From NCBI RefSeq assembly GCF_035440685.1, contig NZ_DAORMW010000027.1: DNA of 64,000 nucleotides; one strand, given 5' to 3'. Both the position numbers and the translations under genes were made by a program. Origin of the DNA: Accumulibacter appositus. GTDB lineage: Bacteria; Pseudomonadota; Gammaproteobacteria; Burkholderiales; Rhodocyclaceae. This document shows, piece by piece, positions 8,785 to 17,081 of the stretch (the first letter of the stretch is position 1; the number at the start of each line of letters is the position of its first letter). The notes below the pieces were generated by a model. It worked only from the letters and a program-made list of their open reading frames with translations. It was not told where the DNA came from and searched no databases.

Positions 8785-10112
8785 CAGCAGACCTCCAAAG
8801 TGTTTCGCCAGCGCCACGCCAGCAGTGCTGCGACCGTCTTGAAGAGCAAGGGAAGCAGGCAATAGACTGCGGCGAGACCGGTCGCCGTCGCGGCGACTCC
8901 CGGCCGGTAGCCGACCGACTCGAGCAGCGGCAAGGCCAGGCCGGCGGCGAGCGCCAGGTTGAGCTTGGCGACCAGATTCCACCAGCCGAAGTAGGCGCCG
9001 GCCTGCGCTGGCCTGGCGTCGGTGACCGCAACGACCTCCCCACCTCCCGCCCTGTCTTTCGCATCGCCAGCCCGCGCACGGTACTCCGCGATGTCGGCGA
9101 GCAAGGCAGCAGGCAGGGTCAGGTCGGCGCCAAGCGCCGCACCCGAAAGCAGGCAGACGACGGCGAAAGGCCCGACGTCACCAACGCCCAGACCCCAGGC
9201 CCAGGCGAAGGAGCCAATCGCCACCAGCATCGACGCGATCCAGCTGCGCACGCGGCCGTAGCGCCGGGCGAGCGTCACCCACAGGGGCAGGAACGCGACT
9301 CCGCTGACGAAGTACAGGGCCAGGAAAGCGCCACTCCAGGCTTCCGCCTGCAGCACATCGGCGACATAGAACAGGACCAGGGTCGCCGGCAAGGCGGCAG
9401 CGATGCCGTTGACCACGAATACCGCCAGCAGGCGGCGAAAGCGCTGCTCTGCCAGGACGCCGCGCAGGTCGCCGAGCAGACTGCCGCTGGCCGGCGTTCG
9501 GGCCAGCGCCTGCGGTGAACCCGACAACGTCCACACCGCCAGCACCAGGAGCAGCAGCGGGAAAATCTGCGCCAGGCCGGACAGGCCCTGCGCCAGGTCA
9601 TTCGAGAGGAGACCGGGGAGTGCAGCGGCGAGGACGACGCCGAGGAGGCCGAAACCTTCACGACTGGCGGTCAGTCGCGTGCGCTCGCCGGCATCGCGGC
9701 CGAGTTCCGCTCCCCACGCCTGATAGGCGACGCTGGCCAGCGAGAAACCGAAATAGGTGACCAGCATCGAGCCGAACAGCCACAGTGGAGCGGCGCTGGC
9801 GGGCGGGTGGAGCAAGGCCAGCATACCCAGTGCGAGACACGGCAGGGCGAGCAGGATCAGCCGCTGACGATTGGCCGTCCGGTCGCTCCAGCCGCCGAGC
9901 AGCGGATCGATGACCGCATCGACCAGCCGCGCCGCCAGCAGCAGCCCGCCGAGCAGGCCCAGACTCATGCCGGCGGCGTCGGCGTAGAGGCGGGGCACAT
10001 GCACATAGACCGGCAGTGCAGCCATCGCCAGGGGCAGACCCAGCGCGCCGTAGGCGAGGAGCTGCCGGCGCGGCAAGGACAGCGCTTGCGCTGCGTTCAT
10101 GCCCAGGCTCAC
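8784..10112 (-). CDS. MFS transporter, GPH (glycoside-pentoside-hexuronide) type
   Basis: 442-residue membrane protein with about 12 hydrophobic segments. The N-terminal half contains ARLVDAVIDPLLGGWSDRT, the MelB-like cation-symporter motif, and YQAWGAELG. The central loop is short. Members of this subfamily co-occur with DUF3833 and SDR genes in light or oxidative-stress clusters, where the cargo is unlikely to be a sugar and may be a lipid or lipid precursor. Its start overlaps the upstream stop by 4 bp (ATGA) and its stop overlaps the DUF3833 start, so translation is coupled. Confidence 0.82.
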   Translation of the reverse strand: MSLGMNAAQALSLPRRQLLAYGALGLPLAMAALPVYVHVPRLYADAAGMSLGLLGGLLLAARLVDAVIDPLLGGWSDRTANRQRLILLALPCLALGMLALLHPPASAAPLWLFGSMLVTYFGFSLASVAYQAWGAELGRDAGERTRLTASREGFGLLGVVLAAALPGLLSNDLAQGLSGLAQIFPLLLLVLAVWTLSGSPQALARTPASGSLLGDLRGVLAEQRFRRLLAVFVVNGIAAALPATLVLFYVADVLQAEAWSGAFLALYFVSGVAFLPLWVTLARRYGRVRSWIASMLVAIGSFAWAWGLGVGDVGPFAVVCLLSGAALGADLTLPAALLADIAEYRARAGDAKDRAGGGEVVAVTDARPAQAGAYFGWWNLVAKLNLALAAGLALPLLESVGYRPGVAATATGLAAVYCLLPLLFKTVAALLAWRWRNTLEVC

Positions 10113-10639
10113 AGTGCGGGACGCTCGAGGAGCGCAGCGCGCAACCCCGGCTGGCTGCTGCGCGGGTCGAGCCAGATGGCGAAGAACAGGCGCGCGAAAT
10201 CGGCGTCGGCTATTTCGCCGTTCGGGCGACCACGGTGAAAGAAAGACGCTCCCCGCCCGGGGTAATGAACGCCGACGATGCTCTCGCCGTCCTTGACGTC
10301 GGGAAAGACGCGCCGCAAGTCGCCCTCCCAGCGCTGCAACTGCGTGTCGCTGGCGCCAAGCCGACGCATCTCGTCGAGGCTGGCCTGCACCAGGCGGTCA
10401 CGCGCGATGTCGCGTCGGTAGTCGAGCTGCAGGGCCGTCGGCACGTTCGCCGGAAGATCGACGCCCGGCCGTGCCGCCGCGACCCACAGGGTGGCACGGT
10501 AGAGGGTGAAGCCGAACCAGCTCATCTCGCCGCTGCCCCAGCGCGTCCACTCGGCCCCGCTCTGGCGCAGGACGTCGGGAACGGCGTGGGCGAAAGCGCT
10601 GGCGGCGAAGAGAACGGCTGCCATCAGCAGTCGCTTCAT
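10109..10639 (-). CDS. Chalcone isomerase-like exported protein
   Basis: 176-residue protein with a cleavable signal peptide (MKRLLMAAVLFAASAFAHA). The mature part matches the chalcone isomerase-like family: SGAEWTRWGSGEMSWFGFTL, LYRATLWVA, LQLDYRRDIARDRLVQASLD and a C-terminal FFAIWLDPRSSQPGLRAALL. Bacterial members with this layout are not flavonoid enzymes; the fold also serves as a fatty-acid-binding scaffold, which fits a lipid-modifying cluster. Start and stop overlap the neighbouring genes by 4 bp each (ATGA). Confidence 0.8.
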   Translation of the reverse strand: MKRLLMAAVLFAASAFAHAVPDVLRQSGAEWTRWGSGEMSWFGFTLYRATLWVAAARPGVDLPANVPTALQLDYRRDIARDRLVQASLDEMRRLGASDTQLQRWEGDLRRVFPDVKDGESIVGVHYPGRGASFFHRGRPNGEIADADFARLFFAIWLDPRSSQPGLRAALLERPAL

Positions 10640-11886
10640 CGCGCGTGTGCCAGCTCGAACTGCATGACGTCGGTCGCGCCGCTGTTGAAACCGGCCTGGC
10701 AGTAGGCCAGATAAAAACGCCACAGGCGGCGGAAGCGTTCGTCGAAACCCTGCGCCTCGATCGCCGGCCAGTTCTGCTCGAAGTTCGCCGACCATTCGGC
10801 GAGCGTGCGCGAATAATCGCGCCCGAAAGCGAAAGCGTCGGCAACTGCCAGGCCGGCACGCGCTGCCCGCTGGCCGAACACCGAAGGGCTGGGGAGCATG
10901 CCGCCGGGAAACACGTGCTGCTGAATGAAATCGGTGCCGCGACGATAACGCGCGAACAACTCGTCGGCGATGGTGATGCTCTGCACCACCGCCCGCCCGC
11001 CCGGCGCCAGCAGCTGCTGCAGGGCCTTGAAGTAGGTCGGCCACCAGCGTTCGCCGACCGCTTCGAACATCTCGATCGAGACGATATGGTCGAACGGCCG
11101 GTCGCACTGCCCGCCAAGCAGATCGCGATAGTCGCGCAACTCGATCTGCACCTGCTGCCCGACGCCGGCGAGCAGCATCCGCCGGCGAGCGAACTCGCAC
11201 TGGGCCGGCGACAGCGTCAGTCCGACGACCTGCAGACCCGCCTCGCGTGCCGCGGTTTCTGCGAAAGCGCCCCAGCCACAACCGATCTCCAGCACCCGCT
11301 GCCCGGGGCGGGCGTCGAGCCGATGCAGGATTCGCCGGTACTTGGCGCGCTGCGCAGCGGCCATCGACCGCGGTGCGTCGGTCGAGTAGAGCGCGCTCGA
11401 GTAGCTCATCGTCGGGTCCAGCCACTGGCCATAGAAATCATTGCCCAGGTCGTAGTGCGCCATGATGTTGCGGCGCGCGCCGCTGCGCGTGTTGGCGTTC
11501 AGCAGGTGGCGCAGGCGAGCGCTGAGCAAGCCCCACCAATGGCCATAGACGGCGCGCGAAAGCGCCTGGCGATTTTCCGCCAGCAGGGTCAGCAGCGCGG
11601 TGAGATCGGGGCTTTGCCAGTCACCGTCGATCCACGCCTCGGCGAAGCCGACGTCGCCGCGTTCGAGCACCTGGTCGAAGACCGACCACTCGGCGACCTC
11701 GAGAACGGCGGCGCGCTGGCCGGCGGCGGCCTGACCAAAACACGGACTGCTGCCGTCGGGCAGGCGAACTTCCAGGCGCCCGTGCTCTATCCCTTCGAGC
11801 AGGGCCAGCACAGCCCTGGCGCTGCGCGGCAGTGTCTTGCGGCCAGACGCCGCGGGGAGGCTGAGGGTATTTTCCATCGTGTTCAT
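10636..11886 (-). CDS. cfa: Cyclopropane-fatty-acyl-phospholipid synthase family methylase
   Basis: 416-residue SAM-dependent enzyme acting on unsaturated acyl chains of membrane phospholipids. The C-terminal two thirds contains NIMAHYDLGNDFYGQWLD, the SAM motif VLEIGCGWGAF, LTLSPAQCEFARRR and SIEMFEAVGE, all hallmarks of Cfa/SfaA proteins. The N-terminal domain is shorter than in E. coli Cfa. In Rhodobacter sphaeroides a related methylase works with co-regulated oxidoreductases to form furan fatty acids; the presence here of the FAD oxidoreductase and DUF1365 makes a product other than a simple cyclopropane possible. The start at 11886 is favoured by GAGGAG upstream and a 4-bp overlap with the DUF1365 stop. 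Confidence 0.88.
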   Translation of the reverse strand: MNTMENTLSLPAASGRKTLPRSARAVLALLEGIEHGRLEVRLPDGSSPCFGQAAAGQRAAVLEVAEWSVFDQVLERGDVGFAEAWIDGDWQSPDLTALLTLLAENRQALSRAVYGHWWGLLSARLRHLLNANTRSGARRNIMAHYDLGNDFYGQWLDPTMSYSSALYSTDAPRSMAAAQRAKYRRILHRLDARPGQRVLEIGCGWGAFAETAAREAGLQVVGLTLSPAQCEFARRRMLLAGVGQQVQIELRDYRDLLGGQCDRPFDHIVSIEMFEAVGERWWPTYFKALQQLLAPGGRAVVQSITIADELFARYRRGTDFIQQHVFPGGMLPSPSVFGQRAARAGLAVADAFAFGRDYSRTLAEWSANFEQNWPAIEAQGFDERFRRLWRFYLAYCQAGFNSGATDVMQFELAHAR

Positions 11887-12665
11887 CGGCTGGTCTCCTC
11901 GAGTGGAGGTTCGGGTTTGCTGAAAAAGGGAACACGCTTGACCCACAGCTTCAGCGCCTGCCAGTGAATGCGCAGTACGACGGCAAGGGTCATCAGCGGA
12001 AAGCGGACAAAGGCTTTCAGCAGCGGGCCGCTGGCCAGTGCTTCGGCCTGGCCGGAAATCGACGTGTGCAGCAGATCACCGGCTGCGTCACCATGATCGA
12101 TGCGCGCCAGGCGCCACGCCGGGCGACCGTCTTGCCCGCCGCGCCAGTGAAAGCGGAAGCGGTAGTAGCCGGCGACGTCCATGAATGGCGAGACGTGGAA
12201 CACCTTGCGTCGCTCGAGCGTCTCGCCGTCGCGGATCGGTCGACCGTCGGCGTGCGCGAGCAGGTAGTTGTGGCGCTCACCGAAGGTGTTATTGACTTCG
12301 GCAAGCACGGCCAGCAGATCGCCGGCACGGTCGTGACAGAACCACAGGCTGATCGGATTGAAAACGAAACCGAGGACACGCGGAAAACACTGCAGCCAGA
12401 CCTCGCCGTCGGCCCTGATTCCTTCGCGCTGCAGCAGCTGGCGCACCCAGGGCAGCGGATGCGAGCCGTCGCGTGCACCGTGGTCGGCAAAATGGAAGCT
12501 GAAGAGGTTCCAGCGATTGACCGCGAACAGGGCGCTCGCCGATTGCTCGATGCGCGACAGCGGCAGCAGGCAGAAATAGACCGGATAGACGAAGCGGTTG
12601 GCCGCCGGCCGTACCCGGCGGTGCATCACCTGCCCGACGAAGAGGCGCGCCGGTGCCGCGTTCAT
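11883..12665 (-). CDS. DUF1365 family protein
   Basis: 260-residue protein of the DUF1365 family, recognised by VGQVMHRRVRPAANRFVYPV, FNPISLWFCHD, LLAVLAEVNNTFGERHNYLL and the FHVSPFMDVAGYYRF motif. These proteins almost always lie between a COG2907 oxidoreductase and a cfa-like gene, as here. No biochemical function is established to my knowledge; conserved His, Asn and Asp residues suggest an enzyme or a lipid-binding partner. It overlaps both neighbours by 4 bp (ATGA). Confidence 0.88.
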   Translation of the reverse strand: MNAAPARLFVGQVMHRRVRPAANRFVYPVYFCLLPLSRIEQSASALFAVNRWNLFSFHFADHGARDGSHPLPWVRQLLQREGIRADGEVWLQCFPRVLGFVFNPISLWFCHDRAGDLLAVLAEVNNTFGERHNYLLAHADGRPIRDGETLERRKVFHVSPFMDVAGYYRFRFHWRGGQDGRPAWRLARIDHGDAAGDLLHTSISGQAEALASGPLLKAFVRFPLMTLAVVLRIHWQALKLWVKRVPFFSKPEPPLEETSR

Positions 12666-14005
12666 GCCGCCAGTTCCTCGATCCGCGCGGCCGCCGGGCG
12701 ACCCCGGAGAGCCGCGTCGACACCCTGCCACGGCGCGTGGCAGCCGAGGGCGTTGGCCACCTGCAACGCCGACTTGAGGCCGTCCTCGTGGAAGCCGTAG
12801 CCGTTCCAGGCGCCGCAGAACCACACCCCGTGCGCACCGGAAACCGCCGGCAACTCGCGCTGCGCGGCGATCGCCGCGCGGTCGAAAATCGGATGCTCGT
12901 AGTCGAACTCGGCGATCACGCGCTCGCGCGCCGGCTGCCGCTGCGGGTTCAGCGTCACCACGACTGGCGTGGCGAAGGGCAGCGGCTGCAGGCGATTGAT
13001 CAGGTAGGAAACGCTGACCGGGTGCCGGTCGAGTTCCTGCCCGCCCGCGAGATAGTTCCACGCCGACCAGAGGGCCGGCGAGCGCGGCAGGAGCGCGGCG
13101 TCGCTGTGCAGCACGGCGCGATTCGGCGCATAGCGAATGGCGCCCAGCAAGCGGCGCTCGGCCAGCGTCGCCGCCTTGCCCAGAACGGCCAGCGCCTGAT
13201 CGCTATGGCAGGCGAGAACCACCTGATCGTAGCGCTCGACAGCCGCGTCGGTGCGCACGATCAGACCCTGCGCAGGGCGACCCAGGGTTCGCTCGATGGC
13301 GCGCACCGGCGTTGCCAGGCGAACATCGTCGAGACACGCGGCAAGCTTGTTCACGTATTGCCGCCCGCCGCCACGCACCGTTCGCCACAAGGGCCGGTCG
13401 AAGACCTGCAGCAGACCGTGGTTGCGGCAGAAGCGCACGAAGCTGGCGAGCGGATAATCGAGCATCTGCCCGGCCGGGCACGACCAGATCGCGGCGGCCA
13501 TGGGCAGCAGGTACCACTCGGCGAAGGGACGCGAGTAGCCTCCTGCGGCGAGGAAGTCGCGCAGGCTCAGGCTGTCTTCGCCGTGCCTGTCGAGCCAGGC
13601 GACGCTCTCGCGGTTGAAGCGCACGATGTCGGAGAGCATTCGCCAGAAGTCGGGCCGCAGCAGATTCCGCTTCTGCCCGAAAACCGTCGCCAGGCTGCTT
13701 CCCGCCCACTCCAGACGGGGCTCGTCGAGGCTGACCGCAAACGACATTTCGCTTTCGACGCTGGCCACACCGAGATGGGCGAACATCGCGGTCAGGTTCG
13801 GATAGGTGCGCGTGTTGTAGACCAGGAAACCGGTATCGACCGGATGGCACACACCGTCCAGCGTCACATCGACGGTGTTGGTGTGCCCGCCGAGCGCGTC
13901 GCCCGCCTCGTAGAGCGTCACCTGATGCTTCTGCGCCAGAAGCCAGGCACTGGCCAGGCCCGAAATCCCCGAACCGACGACCGCGATACGCTGTGTACTA
14001 GGCAT
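12662..14005 (-). CDS. FAD-dependent oxidoreductase, COG2907 type
   Basis: 447-residue flavoprotein of the amine-oxidase/phytoene-desaturase-like superfamily. The dinucleotide motif VVGSGISGLASAWLL begins near residue 8 and is followed by YEAGDALGGHTNTV. A conserved VDTGFLVYN and a C-terminal GVWFCGAWNGYGFHEDGL close the FAD site. The start at 14005 follows a perfect AAGGAGAT. COG2907 proteins are consistently encoded beside DUF1365 and Cfa-like genes and are induced with photolyase by light or singlet oxygen in several proteobacteria. Likely substrates are acyl chains in membrane lipids; this is inference from context. Confidence 0.85.
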   Translation of the reverse strand: MPSTQRIAVVGSGISGLASAWLLAQKHQVTLYEAGDALGGHTNTVDVTLDGVCHPVDTGFLVYNTRTYPNLTAMFAHLGVASVESEMSFAVSLDEPRLEWAGSSLATVFGQKRNLLRPDFWRMLSDIVRFNRESVAWLDRHGEDSLSLRDFLAAGGYSRPFAEWYLLPMAAAIWSCPAGQMLDYPLASFVRFCRNHGLLQVFDRPLWRTVRGGGRQYVNKLAACLDDVRLATPVRAIERTLGRPAQGLIVRTDAAVERYDQVVLACHSDQALAVLGKAATLAERRLLGAIRYAPNRAVLHSDAALLPRSPALWSAWNYLAGGQELDRHPVSVSYLINRLQPLPFATPVVVTLNPQRQPARERVIAEFDYEHPIFDRAAIAAQRELPAVSGAHGVWFCGAWNGYGFHEDGLKSALQVANALGCHAPWQGVDAALRGRPAAARIEELAA

Positions 14006-14021
14006 ATGATCTCCTTGCCGG

Positions 14022-14831
14022 TCAGGCGTGTTGAGGATTTTCGCCACAGATCTCGGCATAGGCCGAGTGGTTGTGGATCGATTCGAAGTTCTCCGACTTC
14101 ACCGTCCATTGCGCGATCCGTGGCTCTTTCATCAGACGCAGCGCGATGTCGCGGACCAGGTCCTCGACGAACTTCGGATTGTCGTAGGCGCGCTCGGTCA
14201 CCCATTTCTCGTCCGCTCGCTTGAGCAGTCCGAACACTTCGCACGAGGCTTCCTCCTCGGCCAGCCGCACCAGTTCCTCGGGCGACATGCCCGAACGCAG
14301 GCGAGCGCTGATCGTGATGTGCGAGCGCTGGTTGTGCGCGCCGTAGGCACTGATCTCCCGGGAACACGGGCAGAGGCTGGTCACCGGCGCAACGATCTCG
14401 AGTGTCAGCTCGCACCCCTGCCCGGCGCGCTTCTCGGCGATCATCCGCAGGTCGTAGTCAAGCAGACTCTCGACGCCCGACACCGGCGCCACCTTGCTGA
14501 TGAAGTAGGGAAAGGCAAGTTCGATTTCGCCGCTCTGCGCATCCAGCCGGAGCAGCATTTCGTCGAGCATGCGCAGCAGGCGATTCACGTTCAGCGGCGC
14601 ACGCTTCTCTTCGAGCAGCTCGACGAAGCGCGACATGTGCGTCCCCTTGAGCTCGGGCGGCAGAGCGACCGACAGCGCCAGCCTGGCGACCGTGTTCTGC
14701 ACCTTGCCGGCCGCGTCGAGCAATGCCAGCGGGTAGCGCAGGCCCCTGACGCCAACCTTGTGAATCGCCAGCTGCCGCTGATCGGTGCTGGCCTGGATGT
14801 CAGGGAGAAAGAAGTGGTCAGGTGCGTTCAT
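14022..14831 (-). CDS. folE2: GTP cyclohydrolase I type 2 (FolE2)
   Basis: 269-residue GTP cyclohydrolase of the FolE2 (COG1469) family, which makes 7,8-dihydroneopterin triphosphate for folates and related pterins. The GTHMSRF motif is at residues 63-69, the metal/catalytic Cys region SLCPCSREISAYGAHNQRSH is at about 152-171 with Cys154 and Cys156, and a C-terminal ENFESIHNHSAY follows. It precedes the COG2907 gene by only 16 bp. Its place in this cluster suggests extra pterin supply during the light response, for example for the methenyl-tetrahydrofolate antenna of photolyase, although no photolyase gene is in the window. Confidence 0.92.
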   Translation of the reverse strand: MNAPDHFFLPDIQASTDQRQLAIHKVGVRGLRYPLALLDAAGKVQNTVARLALSVALPPELKGTHMSRFVELLEEKRAPLNVNRLLRMLDEMLLRLDAQSGEIELAFPYFISKVAPVSGVESLLDYDLRMIAEKRAGQGCELTLEIVAPVTSLCPCSREISAYGAHNQRSHITISARLRSGMSPEELVRLAEEEASCEVFGLLKRADEKWVTERAYDNPKFVEDLVRDIALRLMKEPRIAQWTVKSENFESIHNHSAYAEICGENPQHA

Positions 14832-14891
14832 GGCGTAGTCTCCAAAGGCGAAAAAGTGAGTGATCGGTGGGTAGCAGCACTTCGGCGGCGG

Positions 14892-15449
14892 TCACTGCTG
14901 GTCAAGAAACTCATCGATCCTGGCGAGTAGCGCGGGGTCGTCCGGCTGCACGCGGCTAGCAAAGCTCAGCACCTGCTTGCCGCTGCGATCGATCAGGTAT
15001 TTGTGGAAGTTCCATCGCGGGGCTTCGCCGCTCGCGGTGGCGAGCTGCGCATGGAAGGCGCTGGCGTTGGCGCCGACGATGCTCGTCTTGGCAAACATCG
15101 GGAATTGCACGCCATAGGTCAGCCGGCAAAAATCCGCGATTTCCTGGCTGCTGCCCGGCTCCTGATCACCGAAGTCATTCGACGGAAAGCCAAGCACCAC
15201 CAGGCCGCGGGCTTTTAGCCGCGCGTACAGCTTCTCGAGACCGTCGTACTGCGAGGTAAAGCCGCAATAGGTCGCGGTGTTGACCACCAGCAAGACCTTG
15301 CCCCGCCACTGGCACAGGGACTGCGGCTGGCGCTTCTGCAGCGATGCAAAACTGTGATCGAGCAAGGGCGGGCACGGCTCCACCGCCACTGCCGGCAGCG
15401 CGGCGCCCAAACCGAGGGCGAAGGCAAGAAAGTAAGGCGACCTGAACAT
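14892..15449 (-). CDS. Glutathione peroxidase family protein, exported
   Basis: 185-residue thiol peroxidase. A signal peptide (residues 1-22, ending LPAVAV) indicates a periplasmic location. The GPx fold is clear: VLLVVNTATYCGFTSQYDGL with Cys62 as the peroxidatic residue, GFPSNDFGDQEPG with the partner Gln97, and WNFHKYLID with the Trp/Asn of the tetrad. The catalytic residue is Cys, not selenocysteine. The start at 15449 is selected because the signal peptide follows. It is the first gene of the leftward set and the closest to the four TGTC-N3-GACA sites, so it likely defines the 5' end of a light- or stress-induced transcript removing peroxides. Confidence 0.87.
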   Translation of the reverse strand: MFRSPYFLAFALGLGAALPAVAVEPCPPLLDHSFASLQKRQPQSLCQWRGKVLLVVNTATYCGFTSQYDGLEKLYARLKARGLVVLGFPSNDFGDQEPGSSQEIADFCRLTYGVQFPMFAKTSIVGANASAFHAQLATASGEAPRWNFHKYLIDRSGKQVLSFASRVQPDDPALLARIDEFLDQQ

Positions 15450-15523
15450 GACTTTATCCTGAACGCGGGTGGCTGGAGGGAGCGCCTGGCAGCACGACTG
15501 CGCCGCGACGCGCCAGAACTTTT

Positions 15524-15534
15524 TGTCTACGACA
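15524..15534. promoter_or_regulatory. Candidate operator site 1 (TGTCTACGACA)
   Basis: First of four TGTC-N3-GACA palindromes between the peroxidase gene and the MerR-type regulator. It is preceded by a run of T, a flank shared with sites 2 and 3, and lies 75 bp upstream of the peroxidase start. Confidence 0.5.
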
Positions 15535-15704
15535 TTCAAGAGAAGACCCGTAGCGGTGGGCGGCACGGCATCGAAAGTTCTACGGGCCTGATTGACAACC
15601 ACGCATGGCTCTGAATTTCATCACAGAATCCTGAGGATCAATATCTGAACGGAGCATTTTCAGGTCGCACTCAGCAATGAAAGGTATGTACAGACACATC
15701 TTTT

Positions 15705-15715
15705 TGTCTAGGACA
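15705..15715. promoter_or_regulatory. Candidate operator site 2 (TGTCTAGGACA)
   Basis: Second palindrome, in the context TTTTTGTCTAGGACA. It lies 70 bp from site 3, roughly seven helical turns. Confidence 0.55.
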
Positions 15716-15774
15716 CAAAGGGATGAGTCCACTCTATTGATCAACAGTCATCTTGTCAACGGTTTTTCTCTTTT

Positions 15775-15785
15775 TGTCCAGGACA
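15775..15785. promoter_or_regulatory. Candidate operator site 3 (TGTCCAGGACA)
   Basis: Third palindrome, an almost perfect inverted repeat TGTCC-A-GGACA with the same T-rich 5' flank as sites 1 and 2. Confidence 0.55.
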
Positions 15786-16031
15786 GATTGGGGAAACACC
15801 AGGAACGCAAGTTCGCGAATTGACCGTGGCGGAAGTCGGAAACAGTCGACCATCAAGCGCGGCCGGCCGAAGCATTCGCTGCCGCTCTTCTTTTCCTGGG
15901 CCAGTCGGCAACAGATCCGCTACAACATGGATTGCTTAACCACCTGTGGCCGGCACCTGCCAGGCCATTGAGAATCGCGAAGCCGGATGGCAGCCGCCCC
16001 CCGGGGCAAGCAGCGCTGCCGCCCTCGATAA

Positions 16032-16042
16032 TGTCCTGGACA
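16032..16042. promoter_or_regulatory. Candidate operator site 4 (TGTCCTGGACA)
   Basis: Fourth palindrome, 78 bp before the start of the regulator gene. Read on the minus strand it is TTGTCCAGGACA, matching site 3. Its position fits autoregulation of the regulator. Confidence 0.55.
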
Positions 16043-16119
16043 ACTAGAGATATCTAGGCTATCTTCCGCGTCTTCGCAACGCTCTGCGCGTTTTTCATGC
16101 AAACACTTCCCGGCACGAT

Positions 16120-17043
16120 ATGAACCAGCTTCCAACCATGAACATCAGCGCTGTCGAGCGCGACACCGGTCTCGGCAAGGACACCTTGCGCGTTTGGGAG
16201 CGCCGCTATGGCTTCCCGCAGCCGACTCGCGACGAGCACGGTGAGCGCCTCTATCCTGCCGAGCAGGTCGAACGGCTGCGGATGATGAAACGTTTGATCG
16301 ATCAAGGCCTGCGCCCGGGTCGCCTGTGCGCAGCCAGTGAGGAGGAGTTCGCCACGCTGTGCAACGCCGGCGCATCACCCGCGCGAAGCGATCCCGGGCA
16401 GCACGAAGCGGTGATCGGCCAGACCATCGCGCTGGTCAAGGCGAACGACCTTGCGGCGCTGCGCCGGCTGCTCAAGCAGGCGATGATGCGACTCGGCCTG
16501 CAGCGTTTCATCATCGACGTCGTCGCGCCGCTCAATGACGCCGTCGGCGAAGCCTGGATGAGCGGAGCATTCGAGGTTTTCGAGGAACATCTTTATAGCG
16601 AGCAGATCAAGTCGCTTTTGCGGCAGGCGATCGGCAACCTGCCGGCCGCGGGCGGCACACCACGCATCCTGCTGACCACGCCGCCCGACGAACAACACGT
16701 GCTCGGGCTGTTGATGGTCGAGGCCTTGCTGGCACTCGAGGGCGCGACCTGCATTTCGCTGGGCACGCAGACGCCGCTGGTCGACATCGAAATGGCCGCC
16801 CGCGCCCACCAGGCCAACATCGTCGCCATCTCGCTTTCCGCTGCTTTTCCGGCGCGACAGGTCGGCGCGCTGGTCAGCCAGTTGCGCCAAATGCTGCCCA
16901 CGGCAATCGACCTGTGGGTTGGCGGTGCAGGTGCGCAACGCGCGACAGCGGCGACCGGCATCGTGCTGCTGCCGACCCTACAGGCCACGCTCGACGCGCT
17001 CGAAGGGTGGCGAAATGAGCCCGCTCGTGTGCGGCATTCGTGA
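16120..17043 (+). CDS. MerR-type regulator with B12-binding photosensory domain (CarH/LitR-like)
   Basis: 307-residue transcription factor. Residues about 7-75 form a MerR winged-helix DNA-binding domain (ISAVERDTGLGKDTLRVWER, YGFPQP). Residues about 95-175 match the cobalamin-cap helical bundle, and 180-300 the Rossmann cobalamin-binding domain. The two signatures of adenosylcobalamin photoreceptors are present: W-x9-EH (Trp146, Glu156, His157) and E-x-H-x-x-G with His193 as the lower axial ligand candidate. In CarH, AdoCbl makes a DNA-bound tetramer in the dark and light destroys it. By family knowledge this protein should repress in the dark and release in light. Its start is uncertain (16120 or 16138). 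It faces the lipid-modifying cluster across a region with four palindromes, its likely targets. Confidence 0.85.
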   Translation: MNQLPTMNISAVERDTGLGKDTLRVWERRYGFPQPTRDEHGERLYPAEQVERLRMMKRLIDQGLRPGRLCAASEEEFATLCNAGASPARSDPGQHEAVIGQTIALVKANDLAALRRLLKQAMMRLGLQRFIIDVVAPLNDAVGEAWMSGAFEVFEEHLYSEQIKSLLRQAIGNLPAAGGTPRILLTTPPDEQHVLGLLMVEALLALEGATCISLGTQTPLVDIEMAARAHQANIVAISLSAAFPARQVGALVSQLRQMLPTAIDLWVGGAGAQRATAATGIVLLPTLQATLDALEGWRNEPARVRHS

Positions 17044-17081
17044 TGGGATTTTCGGCCACCATCCGCCCCCGCCCACCCACC

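Larger units (their letters stand above)
15450..16119. promoter_or_regulatory. Divergent regulatory region of the light/lipid cluster
   Basis: This 670-bp gap separates the leftward peroxidase-led gene set from the rightward regulator gene. It is less GC rich than its surroundings and carries the four operator-like palindromes listed separately. Small open frames inside it have no family resemblance. No single promoter can be assigned with confidence. Confidence 0.6.
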
